Part shown: positions 9,266-18,623 of the stretch, piece after piece | Numbering within the stretch: the first letter of the stretch is position 1 | Layout: the number at the start of each line of letters is the position of its first letter | Source: Chryseobacterium pennipullorum | GTDB lineage: Bacteria; Bacteroidota; Bacteroidia; Flavobacteriales; Weeksellaceae | Direction of reading: 5' to 3' | Assembly (NCBI RefSeq): GCF_003384725.1 | Contig: NZ_QNVV01000019.1 | Coordinates: 1-64,000, forward strand | Length of the DNA: 64,000 nt | Program-made: the position numbers and the translations under genes | Notes under the pieces: generated by a model | The model's input: the letters and a program-made list of their open reading frames with translations, nothing else | Told to the model about the DNA's origin: nothing | The model's database searches: none

Positions 9266-11384
9266 TTTTTAAAACCAGTATTTCTGATAAAACATCATTT
9301 GGTAATTCTTTTTTATAATAGTTTAATGCTTCTGTTCCATCATCAAAAGCATTAAAATTTGCAAAAATTTCAGAGTAGTTTAAATTATCAATATTGACAT
9401 TTATTAGTTTACTAATTCTGTATTTTGCGATATAAATAAGAATAGATTTTTTAATGTCTGGACAAGCAAATATCAATGCTTCCAAGATATATTGAGGGAT
9501 GTATGTGAGATGATTTATATTTTCTGAAATCATAATTGAAAACCATCCTTTCCCAAATTTTTTCGCAAGTCTTAAAATCTCCTTTCCTGAAATTGCAACA
9601 TTATCATTAACAATAAGAGACCCAATACTTTCAATACTCTTCTTTTGTTTATAGGCTTTTTTAACCGTCTCTTTTATTTCATGAGAATTATACTCCAATA
9701 AAAAATCAACCTCAAATGTATGTTTTGCATAAAATGCTTTAACATAATCATTATTTTCACAGAAACTATCTAGATCTTGCTTTCTATTTTTTCCAGAAAT
9801 CTCTGAATTACGACAATCTCTCTGATATTGATCATCATCTTTTTCATCTTTTGGTAAAGGAACTATAGAAATATCGTTATCTGTCAAAATACTACATCTT
9901 CTTCTTACCCTCTCTTCATGAAAAAGTTGAGCTACATTTTCAAAACCAGTACTTCCAATATTTATTATAGAGATTCCTAATTCATCTAAACTTACACCTA
10001 ATACCTTCTTTATTAATACCGGAATTAAAATATGTTCGGCGTCACCTTCAACCAATATAACTCCTTTTGCAAATAACAAATTAGTTCTATTTGCGTCCAA
10101 ATATCTTTCTAATTTGATAACCTCATTAGGTTCAAGATTATTAGAAGGATTAAAAACTTCAGCCTTTTTCTTACCCCTTGCGAGAATATTTATTGAACTA
10201 ATTGCTGATACAGAAGATATATGAGTTGAGTGGGTCGAAATAAATACCTGAGTGCTTTCCTTATCTAACTTTTGGAAAAGTGTTTTTTGAATATGATTGT
10301 GAATATGTGCTTCAGGTTCTTCAATCAGAATAAAATTTGCAATTTTCTCATTTTTTTTTATTCTTTCAAACTCTAATAATTTAAGCGATATATATATTAA
10401 ATTAGCTCCACCTAAGCTCAACTCTCCAAGCCTTCCGTCATAATCTTCTTCATCTGGGTCTCCCACCCAAAGTTTTAGAGACTGTAACAACCTCTCCATA
10501 TTGGCAGGAAGTTCAGACTTGATATTTACATTTGGAGCATAAGTTTCTCCAACAGTATCCCTCATTGTTTGTGAAATACCTGATGACACACTTTTAACCT
10601 CATCTAATGCTGAAATTGACTTATTCAACTCTTCAATCTGATTTTCTAGTTCGCTTTTTTTCTCAATTGGAATATTCTTTTCTTTATCTCTTAAAAGATT
10701 TATAAGGGGATTATCTTTAAATGATCTTAAATCTGCCTCAACATCTCTTAAAGCCTTAGCAAAAGTGCATGCAAACTCATTAGGTATTGATATTCCATAG
10801 ATTTTAATTCCATAAATGTCCACTCTTTCCTCATCAGGATCTGGAAATGTCATCGATTCGAAGTCTCCAATATAGGACGAATAATTATCATCTATTGAAA
10901 AATCAATATTTCCTCTTCCCGTATAGACAGTTTCATAATCATTTAAACTTATCTGTGACAGAATTTCAGATAATTCTTCTTGCGTTTTAGCTTCTTTTTC
11001 TGAAAATTCAAACAAACTTCGTCTAATGTCAATTCTGGGACGAAAAAATAAAGAGTAAGTTCCCCTTGAACTATCAAAGTTTTCAGCATCTGCCATTTTA
11101 TGCATTGCAATTGATTGAGCCTCCTCACCATTGTCTAAATCATCAAAAATTATTTGAATTACTATCCAGTGTCCAGCCCAATCTCCGATAGAACGATTGA
11201 AATCATTTTCGTAAAATCTGATTGACCTAGGCATACTATCATCAATCATTATTCTTAATGCATGGAAAAGATTTGATTTTCCAGCTCCGTTTTCACCGAT
11301 AATAGTGTTGACTCCTTTTGTAAAACCTAATGATGCTGAATTAAAATTTCTAAAATTTCGAAGAGAAAGTCTCGATATGTACAT
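9258..11384 (-). CDS. gajA: OLD-family ATPase/TOPRIM nuclease, Gabija GajA-like
   Basis: 708 residues. ABC-type ATPase: Walker A GENGAGKS (30-37), signature-like LSLGGAN (322-328), Walker B ILIEEPEAH (352-360) and H-loop STHSTH (384-389), with a coiled-coil-like insertion around 240-265. The C-terminal TOPRIM domain has VEGDAE (Glu447) and TDND (Asp502, Asp504), the acidic residues of OLD-family nucleases. About 130 residues longer than GajA of Bacillus cereus. First gene of the pair, reading against the surrounding tra operon. A non-Gabija class 2 OLD/UvrD defence pair is the main alternative. Defence function is inferred from family and context. Confidence 0.78.
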   Translation of the reverse strand: MYISRLSLRNFRNFNSASLGFTKGVNTIIGENGAGKSNLFHALRIMIDDSMPRSIRFYENDFNRSIGDWAGHWIVIQIIFDDLDNGEEAQSIAMHKMADAENFDSSRGTYSLFFRPRIDIRRSLFEFSEKEAKTQEELSEILSQISLNDYETVYTGRGNIDFSIDDNYSSYIGDFESMTFPDPDEERVDIYGIKIYGISIPNEFACTFAKALRDVEADLRSFKDNPLINLLRDKEKNIPIEKKSELENQIEELNKSISALDEVKSVSSGISQTMRDTVGETYAPNVNIKSELPANMERLLQSLKLWVGDPDEEDYDGRLGELSLGGANLIYISLKLLEFERIKKNEKIANFILIEEPEAHIHNHIQKTLFQKLDKESTQVFISTHSTHISSVSAISSINILARGKKKAEVFNPSNNLEPNEVIKLERYLDANRTNLLFAKGVILVEGDAEHILIPVLIKKVLGVSLDELGISIINIGSTGFENVAQLFHEERVRRRCSILTDNDISIVPLPKDEKDDDQYQRDCRNSEISGKNRKQDLDSFCENNDYVKAFYAKHTFEVDFLLEYNSHEIKETVKKAYKQKKSIESIGSLIVNDNVAISGKEILRLAKKFGKGWFSIMISENINHLTYIPQYILEALIFACPDIKKSILIYIAKYRISKLINVNIDNLNYSEIFANFNAFDDGTEALNYYKKELPNDVLSEILVLKNA

Positions 11385-11402
11385 GTGTTTTTAGTTTTTT
11401 AG

Positions 11403-11410
11403 CAAAAATA
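11403..11410 (-). promoter_or_regulatory. Possible -7 box of the gajA-like gene
   Basis: TATTTTTG on the minus strand fits the Bacteroidetes -7 consensus TAnnTTTG and lies 18 bases before the gajA-like ATG. No good -33 TTTG at the expected distance was seen, so this is tentative. Confidence 0.35.
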
Positions 11411-11536
11411 AAGTTTTATAAAGTACATCACAACATGAATTTTACAATATAACATTCAGAGAATTTTAATGCCAAATACTTCCCTAGAACCTCATTTCTT
11501 TAATTAACTCTGCTCTTCCAAACACCTTTGTCTCAG

Positions 11537-11557
11537 AACCCGTAAAGCACGGGTTTT
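11537..11557. terminator. Hairpin with T-run upstream of traE
   Basis: AACCCGT / ACGGGTT stem (7 bp, loop AAAGC) followed by TTTT, 25 bases before the traE ATG. It may end a transcript coming from upstream or act as a leader structure of the traE operon. Confidence 0.5.
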
Positions 11558-11581
11558 CATAATCATAAAAATCTATTCATT

Positions 11582-11887
11582 ATGAAAAGACAAAGAAAAA
11601 AAATCGTCTTAACAGCATTGCTTCTGTTAATCGGATTGAGTACGAATGCCCAGGGAAATGGTTCTGCAGGAATCACTGAAGCTACGCAAATGGTTACTTC
11701 CTATTTTGACCCTGCAACGAAACTGATTTATGCCATTGGTGCGGTAGTAGGCTTAATTGGAGGGGTCAAGGTTTACAACAAATTCAGCAGTGGTGACCCT
11801 GATACCAGTAAAACTGCTGCCAGCTGGTTTGGAGCTTGTATTTTTTTAATAGTTGCAGCTACCATCCTACGTTCATTCTTCCTTTAA
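11582..11887 (+). CDS. traE: Conjugative transposon protein TraE (DUF4134)
   Basis: 101-residue small membrane protein, VirB2/pilin-like in position. Signal peptide (residues 1-23, ending NAQG) and two hydrophobic segments (about 48-62 and 84-99) around FDPATKLIYAIGAVVGLIGGVKVYNK, a pattern shared by Bacteroidetes TraE. It is the first gene of the mating-pair-formation operon downstream of the cargo insertion, so it needs its own promoter in 11385-11581. Confidence 0.92.
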   Translation: MKRQRKKIVLTALLLLIGLSTNAQGNGSAGITEATQMVTSYFDPATKLIYAIGAVVGLIGGVKVYNKFSSGDPDTSKTAASWFGACIFLIVAATILRSFFL

Positions 11888-11898
11888 AATCATTGATG

Positions 11899-12231
11899 AT
11901 GAATACCTATCATATCAACAAGGGAATCGGAAGAACGGTTGAGTTCAAAGGATTGAAAGCACAGTACCTGTTCATTTTTGCAGGAGGATTATTGGGAATA
12001 CTTGTATTTATCATGATCATGTATATGGCTGGTGTCAATACCTATATCTGCTTACTTCTTGGAGGAACTATTTCTGGTCTTCTCATTTGGAAGACCTTTT
12101 CTCTCAACAGAAAGTATGGAGAACATGGATTAATGAAATTGGGAGCAAAAAAGAAGCATCCAAGGTACATCATCAGCCGAAAATCCATTTTCAGGTATAT
12201 CAAGGTACACTCTAAAAAAGCTACAGCATGA
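11899..12231 (+). CDS. traF: Conjugative transposon protein TraF (DUF4133)
   Basis: About 110 residues with two adjacent membrane helices (near residues 24-60), VirB3-like in size and position. It starts MNTYHINKGIG; the ATG at 11896 directly before it is an alternative. Longer upstream frames overlap traE and are not credible. The stop overlaps the traG start by 4 bases (ATGA), so the two are translationally coupled. Confidence 0.9.
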   Translation: MNTYHINKGIGRTVEFKGLKAQYLFIFAGGLLGILVFIMIMYMAGVNTYICLLLGGTISGLLIWKTFSLNRKYGEHGLMKLGAKKKHPRYIISRKSIFRYIKVHSKKATA

Positions 12232-14738
12232 GAAATCAATCCAAAGCGACAACGCTGGAAAGCAGATTTCCACTGCTAGGTGTAGAAGAGAACTGCATTA
12301 TTTCAAAAGATGCTGATGTTACGGTTTGTTTCAGGGTAAAGCTTCCGGAACTGTTTACGGTAGCGTCAGCTGAGTATGAAGCTATCCATTCGGCTTGGTT
12401 TAAAGCCATAAAGACATTACCTGATTACAGCATCGTTCACAAACAGGATTGGTTTATCAAGGAAAATTACCGTCCCGATTTATCTAATGAAGATCAAAGT
12501 TTTCTGTCCAAGTCTTTTGAAAGGCACTTTAACGAAAGACCCTTCCTGAATCATTATTGCTACCTCTTTATTACGAAGACTACGAAGGAAAGGATGAGGA
12601 TGCAGAGTAATTTCTCATCGCTTTGCAAAGGAGTCTTGATTCCGAAAGAAATCAGGGATAAGGAAGTGATCAGCAGGTTCATGGAAGCGGTTGATCAGTT
12701 TGAAAGGATTATGAATGACAGTGGATATGTTTTCCTTGAAAAAATGACCGCTGATGAAATTACGGGAATAGCAAAACAATCGGGATTGTTAGAACAGTAT
12801 CTGACTCTGTCGAGAGAAATTAAACCATCTCTTCAAGACCTCAACTTAGCAGCAGAAGAAATGCGTATTGGTAATAACCGTATCAGCATGCACACTCTTT
12901 CGGATACGGATGATCTTCCGGGTATAGTTTCTTCGCACAGCCGATACGAAAAGTTAAGCACCGACAGAAGTGACTGCTTGCTCTCATTTGCATCTCCGGT
13001 TGGGCTGCTACTCAGCTGCAATCACATCTACAATCAATATCTGTTTATTGATAACAGTGATGAAAACCTAAACAAATTTGAAAAGTCTGCTAGAAATATG
13101 CATTCCCTGGCAAGATACAGCAGAGCCAATCAGATTAACAAGGAATGGATTGAGAAATACCTCAATGAAGCGCATTCTTTCGGACTACAGTCTATTCGCG
13201 CCCATTTTAATGTCATGTGTTGGTCTGATAATCCTGCTGAGCTTAAACAGCTAAAAAATGACACAGGAAGTGCTTTGGCATTGATGGAATGTAAGCCACG
13301 GCATAATACAACAGATACTGCCACATTGTACTGGGCAGGAATTCCCGGGAATGCAGGAGATTTTCCGAGTGAAGAAAGTTTCTACACGTTTATAGAACCT
13401 GCCTTATGTTTTTTCACTGAAGAAACCAATTATCAGGATTCCCCTTCACCTTTTGGGATAAAGATGGCAGACCGATTGACGGGAAAACCTATCCATCTGG
13501 ATATTTCAGATCTTCCGATGAAACAGGGAATCATTACCAATCGAAACAAGTTTATTTTGGGACCTTCGGGGAGTGGGAAATCTTTTTTCACCAACCATAT
13601 GGTGAGGCAGTATTATGAGCAGGGAGCCCATGTTCTGTTAGTCGACACCGGAAATTCCTATCAGGGGTTATGCGAACTGATCAAAGGTAAAACAAAGGGT
13701 GAAGATGGAGTTTACTTTACTTATACAGAAGACCATCCGATTGCTTTCAATCCATTCTATACTGATGATGGAGTTTTTGATATAGAAAAACGGGAAAGCA
13801 TCAAAACGCTTATTCTCACACTATGGAAAAGAGATGATGAACCGCCAACCCGCTCCGAAGAAGTTGCTTTATCAAATGCAGTCAGCGGCTATATTGATCG
13901 AATCAAAAATAATGAGCAGTTCCCATCATTTAATGGCTTTTACGAGTATGTAAAAAATGATTATCAAAAAGTATTAGAGCAAAAAAAAGTCAGGGAAAAA
14001 GACTTTGATATTGCCAACTTTCTGAATGTTTTAGAGCCTTATTATAAAGGCGGAGAATATGATTACTTATTGAATTCAGAAAAGCAATTAGATCTTCTTT
14101 CTAAGCGATTTATCGTTTTCGAGATTGATGCGATCAAGGATCATAAAATCCTTTTTCCCATTGTAACCATTATCATCATGGAAGTTTTCATTAACAAAAT
14201 GCGAAGACTGAAAGGAATCAGAAAACTGATCCTGATTGAAGAAGCCTGGAAGGCAATTGCTAAAGAAGGAATGGCTGAATACATCAAATATCTCTTCAAA
14301 ACTGTAAGAAAATTCTTTGGAGAAGCCATTGTTGTTACACAGGAGGTGGATGACATCATTCAGTCTCCTATTGTTAAGGAAAGCATCATCAACAATTCAG
14401 ACTGTAAGATCCTTTTGGATCAGCGGAAATACATGAACAAGTTTGATGATATTCAGTCTATGCTGGGTCTTACAGACAAAGAAAAAGCACAGGTTCTTTC
14501 CATCAATATGAATAATGATCCGAAAAGACTGTATAAAGAAGTCTGGATCGGATTAGGAGGAACGCACTCTGCTGTATATGCCACGGAAGTTTCCACAGAA
14601 GAATATCTGGCCTATACCACAGAAGAAACGGAGAAAATGGAAGTTATGCAGCTGGCCTCTGAACTTGATGGCAATGTAGAGCATGCCATCAAGAGGATTT
14701 CTCTTAAGAGAATCAAATCGAATACAAAAGAAACTTAA
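12228..14738 (+). CDS. traG: TraG, VirB4-type conjugation ATPase
   Basis: 836-residue cytoplasmic ATPase that energizes assembly of the type IV secretion channel. The N-terminal VirB4-like domain (to about residue 400) is followed by the motor domain with Walker A GPSGSGKS (445-452) and Walker B LILIEEAW (about 662-670). The family is the TraG of Bacteroidetes conjugative transposons, not the VirD4-like TraG of other systems. Length is normal and the reading frame intact. It lies between traF (4-base overlap) and traI. Confidence 0.95.
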   Translation: MRNQSKATTLESRFPLLGVEENCIISKDADVTVCFRVKLPELFTVASAEYEAIHSAWFKAIKTLPDYSIVHKQDWFIKENYRPDLSNEDQSFLSKSFERHFNERPFLNHYCYLFITKTTKERMRMQSNFSSLCKGVLIPKEIRDKEVISRFMEAVDQFERIMNDSGYVFLEKMTADEITGIAKQSGLLEQYLTLSREIKPSLQDLNLAAEEMRIGNNRISMHTLSDTDDLPGIVSSHSRYEKLSTDRSDCLLSFASPVGLLLSCNHIYNQYLFIDNSDENLNKFEKSARNMHSLARYSRANQINKEWIEKYLNEAHSFGLQSIRAHFNVMCWSDNPAELKQLKNDTGSALALMECKPRHNTTDTATLYWAGIPGNAGDFPSEESFYTFIEPALCFFTEETNYQDSPSPFGIKMADRLTGKPIHLDISDLPMKQGIITNRNKFILGPSGSGKSFFTNHMVRQYYEQGAHVLLVDTGNSYQGLCELIKGKTKGEDGVYFTYTEDHPIAFNPFYTDDGVFDIEKRESIKTLILTLWKRDDEPPTRSEEVALSNAVSGYIDRIKNNEQFPSFNGFYEYVKNDYQKVLEQKKVREKDFDIANFLNVLEPYYKGGEYDYLLNSEKQLDLLSKRFIVFEIDAIKDHKILFPIVTIIIMEVFINKMRRLKGIRKLILIEEAWKAIAKEGMAEYIKYLFKTVRKFFGEAIVVTQEVDDIIQSPIVKESIINNSDCKILLDQRKYMNKFDDIQSMLGLTDKEKAQVLSINMNNDPKRLYKEVWIGLGGTHSAVYATEVSTEEYLAYTTEETEKMEVMQLASELDGNVEHAIKRISLKRIKSNTKET

Positions 14739-14758
14739 ATCATTAAAATTTTACAACA

Positions 14759-15391
14759 ATGAAAAATTCAATCATTACAACAGTTATGGTTATTGTATTA
14801 GCTATAACATCATTTGCAAAAGCACAATTTGTGGTTACGGATCCGGCTAATCTGGCTTCAGGAATACTCAACTCCGCCAATGAAATTGTACAGACCTCAT
14901 CGACTGTTTCGAATGTAGTTAAGAACTTCAATGAAGTTAAAAAGGTGTATGAGCAGGGTAAGGAATATTATGACAAACTGAAAGCAGTAAACAATTTAGT
15001 AAAAGATGCCCGTAAAGTTCAGCAGACTGTTTTATTGGTGGGTGATGTTTCCGAAATGTATGTCAATAATTTCGGAAAGATGCTGAATGATCCCAATTTC
15101 AATGCTCAGGAGTTGACCGCTATCGCTAACGGTTATTCAACACTATTGAACGAAAGCACTGAACTGCTTAAAGAACTAAAACAGATTGTCACTTCTACCA
15201 ATCTATCATTGAATGATAAGGAAAGAATGGAAATTATTGACAGAGTATATAAAGAGGTGAAAGATTATCACAATCTGGTAAGATATTACACCAATAAGAA
15301 TATCTCTGTCAGTTATCTGAGAGCTAAAAAGCAGAACAACGCGCAGAGAGTTCTCAACCTGTATGGTACTGTTAATCAAAAATACTGGTAA
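14759..15391 (+). CDS. traI: Conjugative transposon protein TraI (DUF4141)
   Basis: 210 residues. Signal peptide (1-22, ending FAKA-Q) followed by a helical, coiled-coil-rich periplasmic domain (FNEVKKVYEQGKEYYDKL region). In order and type it corresponds to VirB5-like components of the mating apparatus. traJ starts 2 bases after the stop codon, so they are cotranscribed. Confidence 0.9.
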   Translation: MKNSIITTVMVIVLAITSFAKAQFVVTDPANLASGILNSANEIVQTSSTVSNVVKNFNEVKKVYEQGKEYYDKLKAVNNLVKDARKVQQTVLLVGDVSEMYVNNFGKMLNDPNFNAQELTAIANGYSTLLNESTELLKELKQIVTSTNLSLNDKERMEIIDRVYKEVKDYHNLVRYYTNKNISVSYLRAKKQNNAQRVLNLYGTVNQKYW

Positions 15392-15392
15392 G

Positions 15393-16385
15393 ATGGAACC
15401 TACTAATTTACATGAGGTGCTTCGTTCCGTGTATGAAGAGATGATGCCGATGTGTGCTGACATGGCAGCAGTAGCAAAAGGAGTTGCAGGACTGGGAGCA
15501 TTATTTTATGTGGCCGTAAAGGTTTGGCAGGCTTTAAGCCGTGCCGAACCGATTGATCTCTTTCCTATGCTCAGACCATTTGCCATCGGAATCTGCATTA
15601 TGTTCTTTTCAACAATTGTCTTGGGCAGCATCAACGGAGTATTAAGTCCGGTCGTTCAGGGCAGCCACTCCATGCTGGAGGGTCAGGTATTAGATCTTAA
15701 TGAACTCCAGCAGAAAAAAGATCTGCTGGAAAGGGAGGCTATGCTTCGAAATCCTGAAATGGCATATCTCATTTCTGATGAAGAATTTGACAAAAAATTG
15801 GAAGAACTGGGATGGTCACCTTCTGATTTGGTGACGATGTCTGGAATGTACATAGAGCGGGAAATGTTTGCCATTAAAAAAGATATCAGAGACGGTTTCA
15901 GAGAGTTTCTGGAAATACTCTTTCAGGCAGCGGCTTTAGTGATTGATACAATCAGAACTTTCTTTCTCATTGTGCTTTCGATCCTTGGTCCTATTGCATT
16001 TGCCATATCGGTTTGGGATGGTTTTCAGTCTACGCTTACCCAATGGCTGACCAGATACATCAGTGTGTACTTATGGTTACCGGTGGCTGATATGTTCAGT
16101 GCTATCCTGGCAAAGATTCAATCCCTTATTATAGAAAGGGATATTGAAATGCTGGCAGATCCCAACTTTATTCCAGATACTTCCAATACGGTCTACATTA
16201 TCTACATGATCATTGGAATCATTGGCTATTTCACTGTGCCTACCGTTACAGGCTGGATCATTCAGGCGGGCGGAGCCGGAAACTTTATGCGTAATGTTAC
16301 CCAGATGGCACAAAAGTCAGGAAATGTCGCGGGTGCTACTGCTGGCGCAGCGGCAGGTAATATATCAGGACAACTCCTTAAATAA
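15393..16385 (+). CDS. traJ: Conjugative transposon protein TraJ
   Basis: 330-residue polytopic inner-membrane protein, VirB6-like. Several hydrophobic segments: near residues 31-50, 58-85, 185-215, 220-245 and 275-300. The start MEPTNLHEVL is right after the traI stop; a frame starting 30 bases earlier overlaps traI and is less likely. The Gly/Ala-rich C-terminus (GATAGAAAG) is typical of the family. Confidence 0.92.
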   Translation: MEPTNLHEVLRSVYEEMMPMCADMAAVAKGVAGLGALFYVAVKVWQALSRAEPIDLFPMLRPFAIGICIMFFSTIVLGSINGVLSPVVQGSHSMLEGQVLDLNELQQKKDLLEREAMLRNPEMAYLISDEEFDKKLEELGWSPSDLVTMSGMYIEREMFAIKKDIRDGFREFLEILFQAAALVIDTIRTFFLIVLSILGPIAFAISVWDGFQSTLTQWLTRYISVYLWLPVADMFSAILAKIQSLIIERDIEMLADPNFIPDTSNTVYIIYMIIGIIGYFTVPTVTGWIIQAGGAGNFMRNVTQMAQKSGNVAGATAGAAAGNISGQLLK

Positions 16386-16400
16386 TCAAAAAACAAAAAA

Positions 16401-17024
16401 ATGGAATTTAAAACCTTAAGAAATATAGAGAACAGTTTTAAGCAAATCAGATTGTTCACCTTTGTTTTTGCCATCCTTTGTTTTGGAGTTGTCGGCATTG
16501 TTGTGTACAAATCGTACAGTTTTGCAGAAGAACAAAGACAAAAGATATATGTCCTTGACAATGGTAAATCACTGATGGTTGCCCTATCCCAGGATATGTC
16601 TATCAACAGACCTGTAGAAGCCAGAGAACATGTAAGACGTTTTCACGAACTCTTTTTCACAGTAGCTCCTGATAAAAGTGCTATTGAGAGCAATGTAAAA
16701 AGAGCTTTTAATATGGCCGACCAATCTGCATTCAATTACTATAAGGATCTCTCTGAGAAAGGGTATTACAACAGGATCATCAGCGGAAATATTCAACAGC
16801 GCGTTGAAATTGACAGTGTAGTAGCAGATTTTAACAACTATCCCTATGCTGTAAAGACGTATGGGAAGCAATTCATTATCCGCGCAAGTAATTTAACGAT
16901 CCGAAATCTTGTAACGAATTGTCAACTGGTCAATTCCGTCAGGTCAGACAGCAACCCTCAGGGGTTTACGATTGAAAAATTCAATGTCATTGAGAACAAA
17001 GATGTTGAAACTGTTAACCGATAA
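16401..17024 (+). CDS. traK: Conjugative transposon protein TraK
   Basis: 207 residues. A single N-terminal transmembrane helix (about 18-38, FTFVFAILCFGVVGIVVY) precedes a soluble VirB8-like domain (about 60-205). The VirB8-like fold is inferred from size, topology and the position between TraJ and TraL/TraM. Nothing unusual in length or frame. Confidence 0.93.
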   Translation: MEFKTLRNIENSFKQIRLFTFVFAILCFGVVGIVVYKSYSFAEEQRQKIYVLDNGKSLMVALSQDMSINRPVEAREHVRRFHELFFTVAPDKSAIESNVKRAFNMADQSAFNYYKDLSEKGYYNRIISGNIQQRVEIDSVVADFNNYPYAVKTYGKQFIIRASNLTIRNLVTNCQLVNSVRSDSNPQGFTIEKFNVIENKDVETVNR

Positions 17025-17034
17025 AAACAGTTAT

Positions 17035-17313
17035 ATGAAAAAAATAAGATTAAAAATAGAGGAATTCGTTAAAAAAGCAGAACGGAAATGGAAATCCTTA
17101 TCTACCAAACGACAACGCTCTTTGACCAAGATATTTTTTGCAGGGTATGCGATAATGACGATTTTAACGGTTATTCATCTATGGTCAAAAGATTCAAAAA
17201 GTCGAACCATTCTTTCAGTTGGACATATCAATAACATTCCAAAGATGATAAAGATGCAACATCAGCCGCTTGAAAACCCAGCTAATTATTCACCCCATAA
17301 AACATCCCCATGA
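17035..17313 (+). CDS. traL: Conjugative transposon protein TraL (small membrane protein)
   Basis: 92 residues with a basic N-terminus and one transmembrane helix around residues 35-52 (IFFAGYAIMTILTVIHLW). The start MKKIRLKIEEF at 17035 lies 10 bases after traK; a longer frame starting at 16972 would overlap traK and is rejected. The stop overlaps the traM start by 4 bases. Named by position and topology in the conserved traK-L-M order. Confidence 0.8.
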   Translation: MKKIRLKIEEFVKKAERKWKSLSTKRQRSLTKIFFAGYAIMTILTVIHLWSKDSKSRTILSVGHINNIPKMIKMQHQPLENPANYSPHKTSP

Positions 17314-18602
17314 AAGAGACAAGTCAAATCAGAATCACTGAAGGAAGTATACATTCCTCAGAAGAAAATGAACCTTTGGATCGTAAGCCAAGGTGGGAAA
17401 AATTTAAAAAGCCGATCATTTACTTTTTAATGTTCATTGCTTGTATGGGATCCTTGTATCTGATTTTTAAACCAAAAGATGATAAAACAACTAATCAAGA
17501 GGTAGGTTTAAATGCTGAAGTGCCACAAGCCGCGGATGACAAATTACAAGCAGATAAGCAGAAGGCGTATGAGCTAGAATTGTTGGAGCAGAAAAATGAA
17601 GAAAAAAGAAATGCTATGACAAGCCTCTCAGATTATTGGAGTGAATCAAACGGCTCGAATCAGCTGACCGCTCTATCTCCAGAATCTTATAACAATACGA
17701 ACGCAGATCAGAATGCTTTAAACAGCTACCGTAATGCACAACAAACATTAAGCTCATTTTACAGCAAAGACGACCATGAGGTTACCCAATTAAAAAGGGA
17801 AATTAACAGGCTTAAGAATGAAATTTCACATAAGGATGCAGTTCCAAGTACTGTAGGAATTAATGATCAGTTAGAATTGATGGAAAAGTCTTATCAGATG
17901 GCTGCAAAATATCTACCTGCGCCAAAACAGCAGGAAGAACCTGAACCAAAGAAAACCTCTGAGGCAAAGCCTGAAGAAAACAAAGTTAAAATAACGGCAG
18001 TACAACTTCAAAAACGCAACGTCGTATCCAGTTTGTATCGAGAACCTTCAGACAGTACGTTTTCAGCATCCATCAGTCATAATCGATTTGCGGGGTTACA
18101 GAATGAACAGGAAAATACTGTATCCCAAAATAACAACAGTATCCATGCAGTAATACATGAAACCATGACATTGGTAAATGAAAGTATGGTTCCCTTACGA
18201 CTAACACAAGGTTTGCTCCTTGGAAAGACAACCATTCCTTCAGGTACTGTGTTAAAAGCAGCAGGAAAGTTTCAGGGAGGAAGACTGTTACTCTCAATTT
18301 CAAGCATTGACTACAAAGGCACGATAACCCCTGTTGAGATTAATATTCATGATAACGATGGGCAGTTGGGGCTTTACATTCCCTACTCTTCAGAACAGAC
18401 CGCTATTAAGGATATAGCATCCAACATGAGCCAGAATTCCGGCACCAATATTATGATGACCCAATCGGCAGGACAACAGGTTGCTGCCGATCTCACCAGA
18501 GGTTTGGTTCAGGGAGTTTCAGGATACTTTCAAAAGAAAGTAAGACAGCCTAAAGTTACTGTTAAGGCAAGGCATCAGGTGCTTTTAGTTTCAAAAAAAT
18601 AA
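17310..18602 (+). CDS. traM: Conjugative transposon protein TraM
   Basis: 430 residues. One transmembrane helix near residues 34-50, a long polar and coiled-coil-like linker (60-230) and a C-terminal beta-rich domain (about 270-425) of VirB10 type. It is expected to span the envelope and link the inner-membrane complex to the outer-membrane ring. Coupled to traL by an ATGA overlap, followed by traN after 21 bases. Confidence 0.92.
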   Translation: MKETSQIRITEGSIHSSEENEPLDRKPRWEKFKKPIIYFLMFIACMGSLYLIFKPKDDKTTNQEVGLNAEVPQAADDKLQADKQKAYELELLEQKNEEKRNAMTSLSDYWSESNGSNQLTALSPESYNNTNADQNALNSYRNAQQTLSSFYSKDDHEVTQLKREINRLKNEISHKDAVPSTVGINDQLELMEKSYQMAAKYLPAPKQQEEPEPKKTSEAKPEENKVKITAVQLQKRNVVSSLYREPSDSTFSASISHNRFAGLQNEQENTVSQNNNSIHAVIHETMTLVNESMVPLRLTQGLLLGKTTIPSGTVLKAAGKFQGGRLLLSISSIDYKGTITPVEINIHDNDGQLGLYIPYSSEQTAIKDIASNMSQNSGTNIMMTQSAGQQVAADLTRGLVQGVSGYFQKKVRQPKVTVKARHQVLLVSKK

Positions 18603-18623
18603 TTAACCTTTAAATTAAAATTA

